From assembly GCA_016787575.1 (NCBI GenBank), contig JAEUUO010000010.1, forward strand, positions 1 to 64,000: 64,000 bases of DNA, written 5' to 3'. The notes beneath the pieces are model-generated. The model searched no databases. It was given only the letters and a program-made list of their open reading frames with translations, and was not told the DNA's origin. Each line of letters begins with the position of its first letter. The first letter of the stretch is position 1. The DNA comes from Saprospiraceae bacterium. GTDB taxonomy: Bacteria; Bacteroidota; Bacteroidia; Chitinophagales; Saprospiraceae. The position numbers and the translations under genes were made by a program. Positions 1 to 6,457 of the stretch are shown in pieces.

Positions 1-119
1 GTAGTAAATCATTTTCAACAGGATTGAAAGGATACTATGGAATTAACAAAGTTGTAAGAGATGTGCCTCGAAACAATCATTATTTTGGACTAGGGGTAAT
101 ATTAGCAATGAATTTATAA
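1..119 (+). CDS. C-terminal end of a barrel-like protein, cut by the window edge
   Basis: A reading frame is open from base 3 to the TAA at 117-119, giving 38 visible residues that end in NHYFGLGVILAMNL. The alternating polar/hydrophobic pattern with glycine and aromatic residues near the terminus looks like the last strands of an outer-membrane beta barrel; this is inference from a short tail. The start lies beyond the left edge. The stop is 11 bases before the left core of attC-1, so this is the cargo of the first visible cassette. A porin-like or PorT-like family cannot be decided from this fragment. Confidence 0.55.
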   Translation, partial: SKSFSTGLKGYYGINKVVRDVPRNNHYFGLGVILAMNL

Positions 120-130
120 ATGGAAATACG

Positions 131-202
131 CTACATAACAAAGCATATGACGATCAGCCTTCCCATTGGGTCAGGCCGCCGCATATGTCAAACGTTATCG
201 GC
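131..202 (+). repeat. attC-1 recombination site
   Basis: Left core CTACATAAC (131-139) and right core GTTATCGGC (194-202) bracket arms that both contain CATATG (144-149 and 182-187). ATAAC pairs with GTTAT. It closes the partial cassette that ends at 119 and opens the cassette carrying the 219-830 gene. Site length is 72 bp, the shortest in the array. Confidence 0.7.
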
Positions 203-218
203 AATTCAAATTTAAGGT

Positions 219-830
219 ATGAATATATTCTACTTGTTGCTTTCAATATGTTGTATATTACTTTCATGTAAATCAACTAGATTGAAAGGCGTAAATGAAA
301 AGTTAAAAAGCGTAAAAGACATTGACATTTCAAATGTGACAAAACGACAAATAAAATTAATAGCTCTTAAGATTCCACTTGACACATTTATGATGCAATC
401 AGAAAAAATGGGAAGGTGGGCTTGTGTAACATATACTGGGCCCATGTATAATGTAGATAGCAAACTAGATAGCTTAATAATTTCTATAGATTCTTCTATG
501 GCTCAATCAACTATATCTGGACAGATATACTTGCAAGATAGTATCGATTATGAATCAAATATCGAACCATTTATTGAGGCAAATTTGAAATTTATAAATT
601 TAACAACAAATACTACTATTTCAGCATTAACTGACTTCGATGGAAATTATTCAGCTCAATTGTCAAGTGGCAAATACGAAATTATTGTTTCATTTCCAAG
701 ATGTAATACATTACATTTATATGGATTAAAAGTAAGTTCATTTGAATCGATAAAGTTTTATGCAACCCTTGGTTTTGGAAATTCTAGTACATTCATAAAT
801 ACAAAAAACTTAATGATTGGCAAACAGTAA
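219..830 (+). CDS. small lipoprotein with a carboxypeptidase-regulatory-like domain
   Basis: 203 residues. The N-terminus is a lipoprotein signal (hydrophobic residues 4-15, lipobox LLSC with Cys17), so the mature protein should be membrane-anchored on the periplasmic side or surface-exposed. Residues about 98-180 contain ISGQIYLQD, then TDFDGNYSAQLSSGKYEIIV, which matches the beta-sandwich CarboxypepD_reg-like fold common in Bacteroidota envelope proteins (family knowledge; no search was run). No catalytic motif is visible. The ATG lies 24 bases after the start of the cassette (195), the same distance as in two other cassettes, and there is no Shine-Dalgarno site. The gene is flanked by attC-1 and attC-2 and probably depends on read-through from an upstream promoter. 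The specific role is unknown. Confidence 0.8.
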   Translation: MNIFYLLLSICCILLSCKSTRLKGVNEKLKSVKDIDISNVTKRQIKLIALKIPLDTFMMQSEKMGRWACVTYTGPMYNVDSKLDSLIISIDSSMAQSTISGQIYLQDSIDYESNIEPFIEANLKFINLTTNTTISALTDFDGNYSAQLSSGKYEIIVSFPRCNTLHLYGLKVSSFESIKFYATLGFGNSSTFINTKNLMIGKQ

Positions 831-851
831 AAACATTAATGTAAAGGAAAT

Positions 852-950
852 GACGATAACAAAGTGCACACGGCACGTAAAATAAATAATTTAACTTTAA
901 TGCGGTAAATCTAAAGACCAGCAAAGCGTGTGCACTTAACCGCTAGCTCC
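852..950 (+). repeat. attC-2 recombination site
   Basis: Left core GACGATAAC (852-860) and right core GCTAGCTCC (942-950). Inner arms GTGCACACG (864-872) and CGTGTGCAC (927-935) are perfectly complementary over 9 bp. The right core reads GCT where GTT is expected, a T-to-C change at the strand-exchange triplet. The left core of the next site (GGCGCTAAC) still fits the unmutated form GTTAGCTCC at 8 of 9. Confidence 0.75.
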
Positions 951-975
951 AATTTTTTTTTAAAAAAAAAGTGTT

Positions 976-1734
976 ATGAAAAATACGATTATTTTACTGA
1001 TTACAATTATATTCTTTCAATGTTCAAAAGATAATGATACATTATTGCAACCAATAAATTGTATTAGCACTGCAGACTTACCTTTAGGAGGACTTCCAAT
1101 ATGTGATAATGCAGGCACTATGATGTATTTATGCGAAGTCTATTCTGTTGGAAATTATACTCTAGATCCATCAAGTAAAAAGTATATGCCCTTGTTCTGC
1201 AAAGAAATTGGCAGTAATTTCATCTACCAAAACAATATTGGAGAAGAGATCATCTTCACATTAAAACATAAGGAGAATAAAAAATATGCAATTACTTATA
1301 ATACATTTCAAAAATGTCAATTAGACAGTATGAAAACAATAGGTTACTGCATAATTAGCGATCAAGTGAGTTATAATCTTAAGGCCGAGTCTATAGGTTT
1401 AGAGTTGATGATAAATTTAAAAACTGTTCCAGATATTAATTTAACCAAAATAGGCTATGTTGGAGATATTCTTGAAATTCTCAGAAAAAAAGAGCCTAGC
1501 AGTTATTTTGTAGACTTTAGTTCTGTGGTTACGCAGCGTTCCTTAAGCTTTTCAAATAAATTCAATCAAGAGTTTTATGCAAACATAGAAATATTAGGCA
1601 CAAACTATAATAATGTCGTAAGTAATGATGTTTCGCAATATTCCACACCAATTTATAAATACTATTATAATAATGAAATTGGACTTTTAGCTTTTAGAGA
1701 TACTTCAGGAATTACTTGGAAACTTATTAAATAA
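976..1734 (+). CDS. cassette-borne lipoprotein of unknown function
   Basis: 252 residues. Residues 1-16 form a lipoprotein signal with lipobox FFQC followed by SKDND, so the mature protein starts at Cys16. The rest is predicted soluble and rich in Cys (several after residue 28), Tyr and Asn, with a C-terminal block NEIGLLAFRDTSGITWKLIK that recurs in many Bacteroidota lipoproteins as a closing beta hairpin (recollection of family style, not a database hit). No enzyme motif is seen. The start is preceded at 953-970 by an uninterrupted T9A9 run, a self-complementary tract that could act as an upstream promoter element or merely mark the cassette start. It lies between attC-2 and attC-3. I do not recognise a function. 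Confidence 0.8.
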   Translation: MKNTIILLITIIFFQCSKDNDTLLQPINCISTADLPLGGLPICDNAGTMMYLCEVYSVGNYTLDPSSKKYMPLFCKEIGSNFIYQNNIGEEIIFTLKHKENKKYAITYNTFQKCQLDSMKTIGYCIISDQVSYNLKAESIGLELMINLKTVPDINLTKIGYVGDILEILRKKEPSSYFVDFSSVVTQRSLSFSNKFNQEFYANIEILGTNYNNVVSNDVSQYSTPIYKYYYNNEIGLLAFRDTSGITWKLIK

Positions 1735-1737
1735 ACT

Positions 1738-1837
1738 GGCGCTAACACGAGCTTGACACAATGATGCCCTGAAAAATTACATTTGTTTCATGCTTGCGGT
1801 CAGGCGGCACTGTGTCAGGCCTAATCCGTTATAGGCC
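1738..1837 (+). repeat. attC-3 recombination site
   Basis: Left core GGCGCTAAC (1738-1746), right core GTTATAGGCC (1828-1837). Inner arms TGACACA (1754-1760) and TGTGTCA (1811-1817) are complementary. It begins only four bases after the stop codon of the 976-1734 gene, a compact layout typical of cassettes. Confidence 0.78.
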
Positions 1838-1852
1838 ATTTAAAATAAAAAC

Positions 1853-2266
1853 ATGTCAACTACAAAATTGATTTTCCTAACAGTTACTCTAACCATCTTT
1901 ATAGGATGTAGTTCCAATGATGATAAACCATGCAATCACTTATTCAAAATTATCTCTGGAATTGAATGTAGTTGGATTAACAATAATCCCAATTCGAAAT
2001 ACTTTAACCAAACTGTTGGTAAAGTCATCGAAATTAAATCTTGGAAAATTCCCCAAATTAAAAATAACTGTGACTCAATATTACTGCATTCCGGTGTAAA
2101 ATTATACAATTCTAGTTCTGATACAATAAAGTGCATGGTTTTGCAGTCAATACAACATCAAAAACGAATTTATTTAACAGTTAATCTGATTTCAAAAGAC
2201 TCAATTTTACTTCCTGAAACTATTTTTAATTGTTCACAAATAAGTGAAATTATTTTTTTAAACTAA
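1853..2266 (+). CDS. small cassette-borne lipoprotein, unknown function
   Basis: 137 residues. A basic-hydrophobic N-terminus runs to lipobox FIGC with Cys19, followed by SSNDD, a clear lipoprotein signal. The mature part (about 118 residues) is Ser/Asn/Ile-rich with four further Cys, probably a small beta-rich domain. No known motif is recognised. The ATG is 24 bases after the cassette start at 1829, matching the spacing in two other cassettes, and the stop is 7 bases before attC-4. Codon use is AT-rich like its neighbours, so base composition alone does not mark it as foreign. Confidence 0.75.
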   Translation: MSTTKLIFLTVTLTIFIGCSSNDDKPCNHLFKIISGIECSWINNNPNSKYFNQTVGKVIEIKSWKIPQIKNNCDSILLHSGVKLYNSSSDTIKCMVLQSIQHQKRIYLTVNLISKDSILLPETIFNCSQISEIIFLN

Positions 2267-2272
2267 TAATAC

Positions 2273-2415
2273 GGTCTATAACAAGGCATAGACTCTACAC
2301 CGCATGGCATCCTAAATCATTCTTTTTTAATTTTTTCCGATAATGAAAACTTATTTCTTAGTTTTGATTGCTAATAGATTGGCGGTGCAGCATGTAAACC
2401 AAAATCGTTAGCACC
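2273..2415 (+). repeat. attC-4 recombination site
   Basis: Left core GGTCTATAAC (2273-2282), right core GTTAGCACC (2407-2415). Inner arms CTACACCGC (2295-2303) and GCGGTGCAG (2382-2390) pair with one mismatch. The loop contains a CTTATTTCTTAGTTTT segment followed by TGCTAATAGATTGGCGG that recurs in attC-6, so these two sites share descent. Length 143 bp. Confidence 0.8.
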
Positions 2416-2431
2416 AATCTATAAGGTACAA

Positions 2432-3628
2432 ATGATAAAACGACAATCAACTATATCTGCAATATTTCTCTTGTTGATGATTCCCTTTTCGTCCTGTAGA
2501 GGACAAGTAAACACATACCCTACCAACAACAGACCAATCAAGGGCAGACAGCCAAAAATTATTAGGAATAATTTCTTACCCGAACTAGCGGAAGAATATA
2601 AGTTTGTACAATGCGGCTTGCAGGATACGAAGGGAAATATGTGGTTCGGTACAGCTGGAAATGGCATCTATGTCTATGACGGAGACTCCTTTGTAAATTT
2701 CACTCATAAATCCTTTATTAACTTTTCCCTCAAAGAAGATTTGAACCACAATGATATTCTTTGTTGCATGGAAGATATAAATGGCAATATCTGGTTTGGA
2801 ACAAGAAGGGGATTAATACGGTACAGCCCAACCAAGGACAAACCAAAAGCCAAAGACTTTACTCTTATTTTAATTCCAGCAAATACGATTAACAATTCTT
2901 CTCGCACCCGCTTAGCTTATACTCTTCAGCCTGGAGATAATTTTGTTTGGAGCATTATGCAAGACAAGTCGGGAAAAATCTGGTTCGGGACAGGAAGAGG
3001 AATTTATATACACAACCCTTCCATAGACACTGATCGTGTTGGGCCGCTTTTCAAACGCTTTTCAGACAACGAGAGCCTTATCAACAATCAGCATCTGCAA
3101 TTAGTAAATATAACGAGTATGTTAGAGGACAGAGACGGGAATATATGGTTCGTGTCGCCCTATTGGACAGCTAACAAAGGCGAAGGCATTATACGTTATG
3201 ATGGAAAGTCGCTGAATAACTTTACTCCTGACAGTACCTATTCCTTCCGGTCAATTATCAAAAGAAAGAATGGAGACTTGTTGTTTCTAAGCCCATTTAA
3301 TGGTGTTTATTTATATGATGGAAAAACATTTTCCAATCTCACCGAAAACATTGTAATTAAAAACGACACTCTTATTTCCATAATAGAGGATAAAAACGGA
3401 AACCTGTGGTTCGGCCATATCAGCGACAATATCAAAAATGGTGGAGATGGTGGACTATGGCGATATGATGGTAAATCCATAAAATTATTTACAACTAAGG
3501 ATGGACTGCATCACAACCATGTTATGTGTATGATAATCGACAAGGAAGGAAACATTTGGTTCGGGACAAGGAATACCGGCTTATGTCGTTATGACGGACA
3601 AACATTTACTAACTACTCAGACTTATGA
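2432..3628 (+). CDS. cassette-borne propeller lipoprotein (two-component-regulator-propeller type)
   Basis: 398 residues. Lipoprotein signal ends at lipobox FSSC (Cys23, then RGQ). The body is a series of about seven propeller blades with the repeated signature xIWFGTxxGIxxYDG: examples are NMWFGTAGNGIYVYDG, NIWFGTRRGLIRYS, KIWFGTGRGIYIHNP, NLWFGHI and NIWFGTRNTGLCRYDG. This is the Reg_prop repeat that forms the periplasmic ligand-sensing propeller of Bacteroidota hybrid two-component systems. Here there is no transmembrane segment, Y_Y_Y domain or kinase after it, so it is a free lipid-anchored propeller, perhaps a binding protein. Blade count was judged by eye. The ATG is 24 bases after the cassette start (2408). 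It lies between attC-4 and attC-5 and is the largest cargo in the array. Confidence 0.85.
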   Translation: MIKRQSTISAIFLLLMIPFSSCRGQVNTYPTNNRPIKGRQPKIIRNNFLPELAEEYKFVQCGLQDTKGNMWFGTAGNGIYVYDGDSFVNFTHKSFINFSLKEDLNHNDILCCMEDINGNIWFGTRRGLIRYSPTKDKPKAKDFTLILIPANTINNSSRTRLAYTLQPGDNFVWSIMQDKSGKIWFGTGRGIYIHNPSIDTDRVGPLFKRFSDNESLINNQHLQLVNITSMLEDRDGNIWFVSPYWTANKGEGIIRYDGKSLNNFTPDSTYSFRSIIKRKNGDLLFLSPFNGVYLYDGKTFSNLTENIVIKNDTLISIIEDKNGNLWFGHISDNIKNGGDGGLWRYDGKSIKLFTTKDGLHHNHVMCMIIDKEGNIWFGTRNTGLCRYDGQTFTNYSDL

Positions 3629-3639
3629 GACAAAAATCA

Positions 3640-3775
3640 GGTACTAATAGTTTATTTGCGACTATGACGGGTGACCTTGGTAAATCAGCAGTTAAGCATC
3701 TATTAAACTTAAGTAAAGGTAGACAGGTCAGTGCTCCGAAATCGCCACAGCGCAAATACGCAGACCATTAGTGGC
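3640..3775 (+). repeat. attC-5, divergent recombination site
   Basis: Left core GGTACTAAT (3640-3648) and right core ATTAGTGGC (3767-3775). Inner arms TATTTGCG (3653-3660) and CGCAAATA (3751-3758) pair perfectly. Both the AAC of the left core and the GTT of the right core are changed (AAT and ATT), so the pairing is kept. The left core still fits the start of its cassette (TTAGCACC) at 7 of 9. Whether it recombines with this triplet is uncertain. Confidence 0.6.
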
Positions 3776-3796
3776 GACTCAACGAATAGAAACTAA

Positions 3797-4228
3797 ATGT
3801 TTAAGACTGCATTTAAATATTCGATTTGCATACTTGTCTGTAGGTGTTTAATATGCGGCTTAATGGGAAGTATATTTACAGGAGAAATCTTCATGTTTTG
3901 GTACTTTTTAATGATGTCCCTTATTAATTTGGCCTTATTTGAGATTCCGTTTTATTTTATACTAATTTATTTACTAATAAAACTTAGTAGTATAGATTCT
4001 TATTATCGGAGCTTGTTGGTGCTTATTAACTTGATAATATTCATTTCCGTGATCTCAATAGTTAATTACTATTTATTTGAAGGTTTTCAAATTTGGCCAA
4101 ATTCGTACTCCAAATTTCAAGAATTATTATGGCATAATTACTATAATGGTTTTGTTTATATCGCCATGATCTTAACTTATATCCCATTTATCATCTATAA
4201 GTTCCTCATCCCAAATAAGCTTAGGTAG
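3797..4228 (+). CDS. small cassette-borne membrane protein
   Basis: 143 residues and strongly hydrophobic, with about four predicted membrane helices (residues roughly 8-28, 33-63, 75-93 and 116-137). The segments are separated by short polar stretches; the longest, around 94-115, contains aromatic residues (FEGFQIWPNSYSKFQ). No family recognised. No signal peptide, no catalytic motif. It sits between attC-5 and attC-6, begins 29 bases into its cassette and has no Shine-Dalgarno site. It could be an immunity-like or small transporter-like protein, but nothing in the sequence decides this. Confidence 0.7.
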   Translation: MFKTAFKYSICILVCRCLICGLMGSIFTGEIFMFWYFLMMSLINLALFEIPFYFILIYLLIKLSSIDSYYRSLLVLINLIIFISVISIVNYYLFEGFQIWPNSYSKFQELLWHNYYNGFVYIAMILTYIPFIIYKFLIPNKLR

Positions 4229-4248
4229 ATAAAGATGATTTGTAAACC

Positions 4249-4388
4249 GCTACTTACATGGGATAGACACTACACCGCCGGAGTCCAGATTCATTCGCTT
4301 TTAATTTTTAAGGCAATGTAAAACTTATTTCTTAAATTTGGCAGCTAATAATTGGCGGTGCAGTGTCTATGCCAAATCCGTTGGCAGC
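4249..4388 (+). repeat. attC-6 recombination site
   Basis: Left core GCTACTTAC (4249-4257), right core GTTGGCAGC (4380-4388). The arms at 4263-4279 and 4354-4370 are complementary over 17 bp with one mismatch, the strongest palindrome in the array. The loop resembles attC-4. Length 140 bp. Confidence 0.82.
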
Positions 4389-4428
4389 AATTAACAATTA
4401 CAAACAAGTATCTGCAAAACACAAAATA

Positions 4429-4902
4429 ATGAAACCAAAAAAAGACAGCCCAGGAGTTTATCCGCCACCACCACTTTTCTATGTTGTAATTTTCTTCTTT
4501 TCTATTCTATTGCAACACTACATTTCAATTTCAAATGATTTTTTTGAAGGCTATGTAAGCCACTATCTTGCTCCTATTCTTATTGGACTTGGAGCTCTGT
4601 CGATTCTACCAGCACTAATAACTTTTTTTAAATCAAAAAATACACTTGTAACAATTCTACCCGCAAAATCACTTCAGACAAAAGGTATTTATTCGATTTC
4701 ACGCAATCCTATGTATTTAGGCCTGCTTTTTTTATATTCAGGAATTGGCTTAATTAAAGGGAACTGGTGGACATTTATTTTAATTCCTCTCGTAATATTT
4801 GTAATTAATCAACTGGTTATAATAAAAGAAGAAAATTATCTTGAACGTGCTTTTGGAAAAGAGTTTTTAGATTACAAATGCAATGTGAGAAGATGGATTT
4901 GA
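4429..4902 (+). CDS. isoprenylcysteine carboxyl methyltransferase-family membrane protein
   Basis: 157 residues from the ATG at 4429. The same frame is open back to 4363, but that stretch lies inside attC-6 and would encode the palindrome, so the later start is chosen. Predicted helices fall at about 15-32, 41-60 and two close ones near 95-125. The motif SRNPMYLGLLFLYSG followed by EENYLERAFGKEFLDY is typical of the ICMT/PEMT methyltransferase fold, where Arg-Asn-Pro and Glu-Glu contact S-adenosylmethionine and the membrane substrate (family knowledge). The substrate in bacteria of this family is usually unknown. It follows attC-6 in the array and is followed by a decayed attC-like site. Confidence 0.85.
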   Translation: MKPKKDSPGVYPPPPLFYVVIFFFSILLQHYISISNDFFEGYVSHYLAPILIGLGALSILPALITFFKSKNTLVTILPAKSLQTKGIYSISRNPMYLGLLFLYSGIGLIKGNWWTFILIPLVIFVINQLVIIKEENYLERAFGKEFLDYKCNVRRWI

Positions 4903-4932
4903 TCGAATACTCCCTTTTAGCAAAGTAATACA

Positions 4933-5002
4933 GCCTCTAACTGGGGCCATGCACCAGAGGGGGTTCCACGCTTCGCAGACACATTTGTGTAAGGTTAAAT
5001 TT
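4933..5002 (+). repeat. candidate decayed attC-7
   Basis: Left-core-like GCCTCTAAC (4933-4941) fits the expected complement of its cassette start (TTGGCAGC) at only 6 of 9. A perfect-consensus right core GTTAAAT occurs at 4994-5000. The arms between them do not pair convincingly. It sits exactly where the seventh site should be, 30 bases after the methyltransferase stop, so a degenerate or truncated attC is likely but unproven. Confidence 0.35.
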
Positions 5003-5115
5003 CAGCCCTCCAAACAAAATTTAGTGATAAAATTACCCGCCATCGCAAATCCCCAAAACCTAGTACGCAAATCCAGAGACATTGTAATTAATTTAGATTC
5101 ATTCAATAAAACCCA

Positions 5116-5280
5116 ATGAAAGCTTTAATTTATTCGATTTTTATTCTATTCCTAATTTTTTCTCTGACAGAATCATTAAAAGCCCAAACGATAATTGATT
5201 TAGAACCTGGTTTTTACATTATGGAATTGATTCATTACAATCAACAAATTACCAAATTAATATTTGCAAAAGCAAACTAA
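5116..5280 (+). CDS. 54-residue ORF: signal peptide joined to the tail of a T9SS sorting domain (possible gene remnant)
   Basis: 54 codons, ATG to TAA. Residues 1-24 are a good signal peptide (hydrophobic core IYSIFILFLIFSL, then SLKAQ, the usual Bacteroidota cleavage context). It runs directly into TIIDLEPGFYIMEL and ends QITKLIFAKAN, which resembles the last 25 residues of a T9SS type A sorting domain (LxPGxYxLxI...KKLIVxK). The whole mature domain of a normal T9SS cargo is missing. This is either the scar of an in-frame internal deletion or a real mini-protein. The intact frame argues that the event is recent or that the product is kept. It lies between the decayed attC-7 and the 5414 gene. 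Confidence 0.45.
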   Translation: MKALIYSIFILFLIFSLTESLKAQTIIDLEPGFYIMELIHYNQQITKLIFAKAN

Positions 5281-5413
5281 TTTTCATACTTATAAAACCG
5301 TTAATTATAAGATCATCAAATCTTTATTTACACATGAAAAGGCTTTAATCTAATTGCCCGCACCATTATTAACATTGACTATTTTCTCAAAAACAAACAG
5401 ACAATAATTTACC

Positions 5414-6211
5414 ATGAATAAAAATATTCTCATTACCAACTCTACTTTGCTTTTTTGCATTGCAACCATTGCTACCATGACTCTTCACGAGGGAGGACAT
5501 TTTATGGCGGCTTTATTAGTCCATGCAAAAAATGCTTCACTTCATCATAATTATGCTTCATATACTCTAGAAGAACTTCCTCTACAAGCTCAATTAATAA
5601 CTGTGGCAGGAGGCCTTTTTCTGAGTTTACTGTTAGGAATTTTTTTTCACATCCTTTGCACTCTCTATTCAAAAAGAAACTTACTATTTCTTTTCTTGCT
5701 TTACATGAGTGCATTTGGGTACATCGCTTTTGGTGGTTACTTGATGATTGCTCCCTTATTCTCCAATGGCGACACTGGTTTTATTTGTAACGCTTTGAAT
5801 TTCCCAATTTGGCTTACCATTTTGGTTGCAGTGGGAGGCGTTGCCTTTATGTTTTACACAATGAAAAAATTGAGCTGCTATTTTGTTGAAATGGCAACAC
5901 CGGATATAATAATTGACAATCAGGAGCGAAGAGCATTTTTCAACACTTTGATTAAATTCCCTTTATATTTTGGTATTGTTATAACTACGTTACTCAATTT
6001 ACCTGTAACAGCATTTATAAGCTTAGTTTATCCTTTGTGTAGTCCACTCAATTTGCTTTGGTCTTATGGATATTGCTTAGATGCTGAATATTCTGGTCCA
6101 AAAATAAACAAAACACTAAATCATCTTTGTAAAATTTCACCAGTCATTATCATTGCATTTGTTATAACAATTATTTACAATCGGCTTTTAGTATATGGGG
6201 TTCATTGGTAA
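5414..6211 (+). CDS. multi-pass membrane protein with an HEGGH (M50-like) motif
   Basis: 265 residues, about six hydrophobic segments (near 8-22, 28-38, 60-85, 90-115, 120-145, 180-205 and 235-258). The first segment carries TLHEGGHFMAALLV: HEGGH in a membrane helix is the HExxH zinc signature seen in site-2-protease/M50 intramembrane metallopeptidases and their inactive relatives. The third zinc ligand of M50 (usually an Asp in an NxxPxxxxDG motif) is not obvious, though LLWSYGYCLDAEYSG near residue 215 offers an Asp. It may be a peptidase of a divergent M50 group or a non-enzymatic relative. The next gene is plus-strand, and candidate attC sites on both sides suggest it could be a further cassette. 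Confidence 0.65.
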   Translation: MNKNILITNSTLLFCIATIATMTLHEGGHFMAALLVHAKNASLHHNYASYTLEELPLQAQLITVAGGLFLSLLLGIFFHILCTLYSKRNLLFLFLLYMSAFGYIAFGGYLMIAPLFSNGDTGFICNALNFPIWLTILVAVGGVAFMFYTMKKLSCYFVEMATPDIIIDNQERRAFFNTLIKFPLYFGIVITTLLNLPVTAFISLVYPLCSPLNLLWSYGYCLDAEYSGPKINKTLNHLCKISPVIIIAFVITIIYNRLLVYGVHW

Positions 6212-6293
6212 TAGTAACGAACTTCTAATAAGGAATAGTAAGGACTTCACATATGACTGGTTCGTGAACGGAGTTGGACAAAGCTTTAACATT

Positions 6294-6434
6294 ATAATTT
6301 AACGAACTAATAAAAAGAAGTTCATTGATAGCCAAACAAAAAGTTGAGCTTTCATTAAGCATTGTATACAAACCAACAGGAGTGCTTTTAATCCATTCTT
6401 TTTCTGCCTCGTTATTCCTTTCTTCGTTAGCGGT
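6294..6434 (+). repeat. candidate attC-8 (weak)
   Basis: A left-core-like AATTTAAC (6296-6303) is the exact complement of GTTAAATT, the start of the putative cassette at 4994. A right core GTTAGCGGT lies at 6426-6434. The outermost pairing TAACGAA with TTCGTTA extends over 7 bp, and the length (about 140 bp) equals attC-4, -5 and -6. Inner arms do not pair well and a second TAACGAACT copy occurs at 6216, so this may be a decayed site or chance in AT-rich DNA. Confidence 0.33.
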
Positions 6435-6457
6435 AATATAACAAAGACAATAGCTAC

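Larger units (their letters stand above)
1..4388 (+). mobile_element. integron-type gene cassette array (attC sites 1-6)
   Basis: Six plus-strand ORFs alternate with six long imperfect palindromes. Each palindrome opens with an RYYYAAC-like core, closes with a GTTRRRY-like core, and has complementary inner arms. The first bases after each right core are complementary to the left core of that same cassette's own attC. For example, cassette start TTATAGGCC (1829) fits left core GGTCTATAAC (2273-2282) at 9 of 10, and TTATCGGC (195) fits GACGATAAC (852-860) at 8 of 9. That relation is expected if each cassette was once a circle closed at G/TT, and not expected of ordinary terminators. All ORFs point the same way with attC at the 3' end, so attI and a tyrosine integrase (IntI) are predicted to the left of base 1. 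Cargo is exclusively lipoproteins and membrane proteins. The array may continue to about 6.4-7.6 kb with decayed sites. I cannot run a covariance search for attC, which would be decisive. Confidence 0.82.

Noticed and set aside
1917..2136. Small overlapping frames on both strands inside the 1853-2266 gene
   Set aside because: They are shadows of the lipoprotein gene in other frames with no signal or domain.
4363..4428. Upstream start of the methyltransferase frame
   Set aside because: The stretch lies inside the attC-6 palindrome, so the ATG at 4429 is used.
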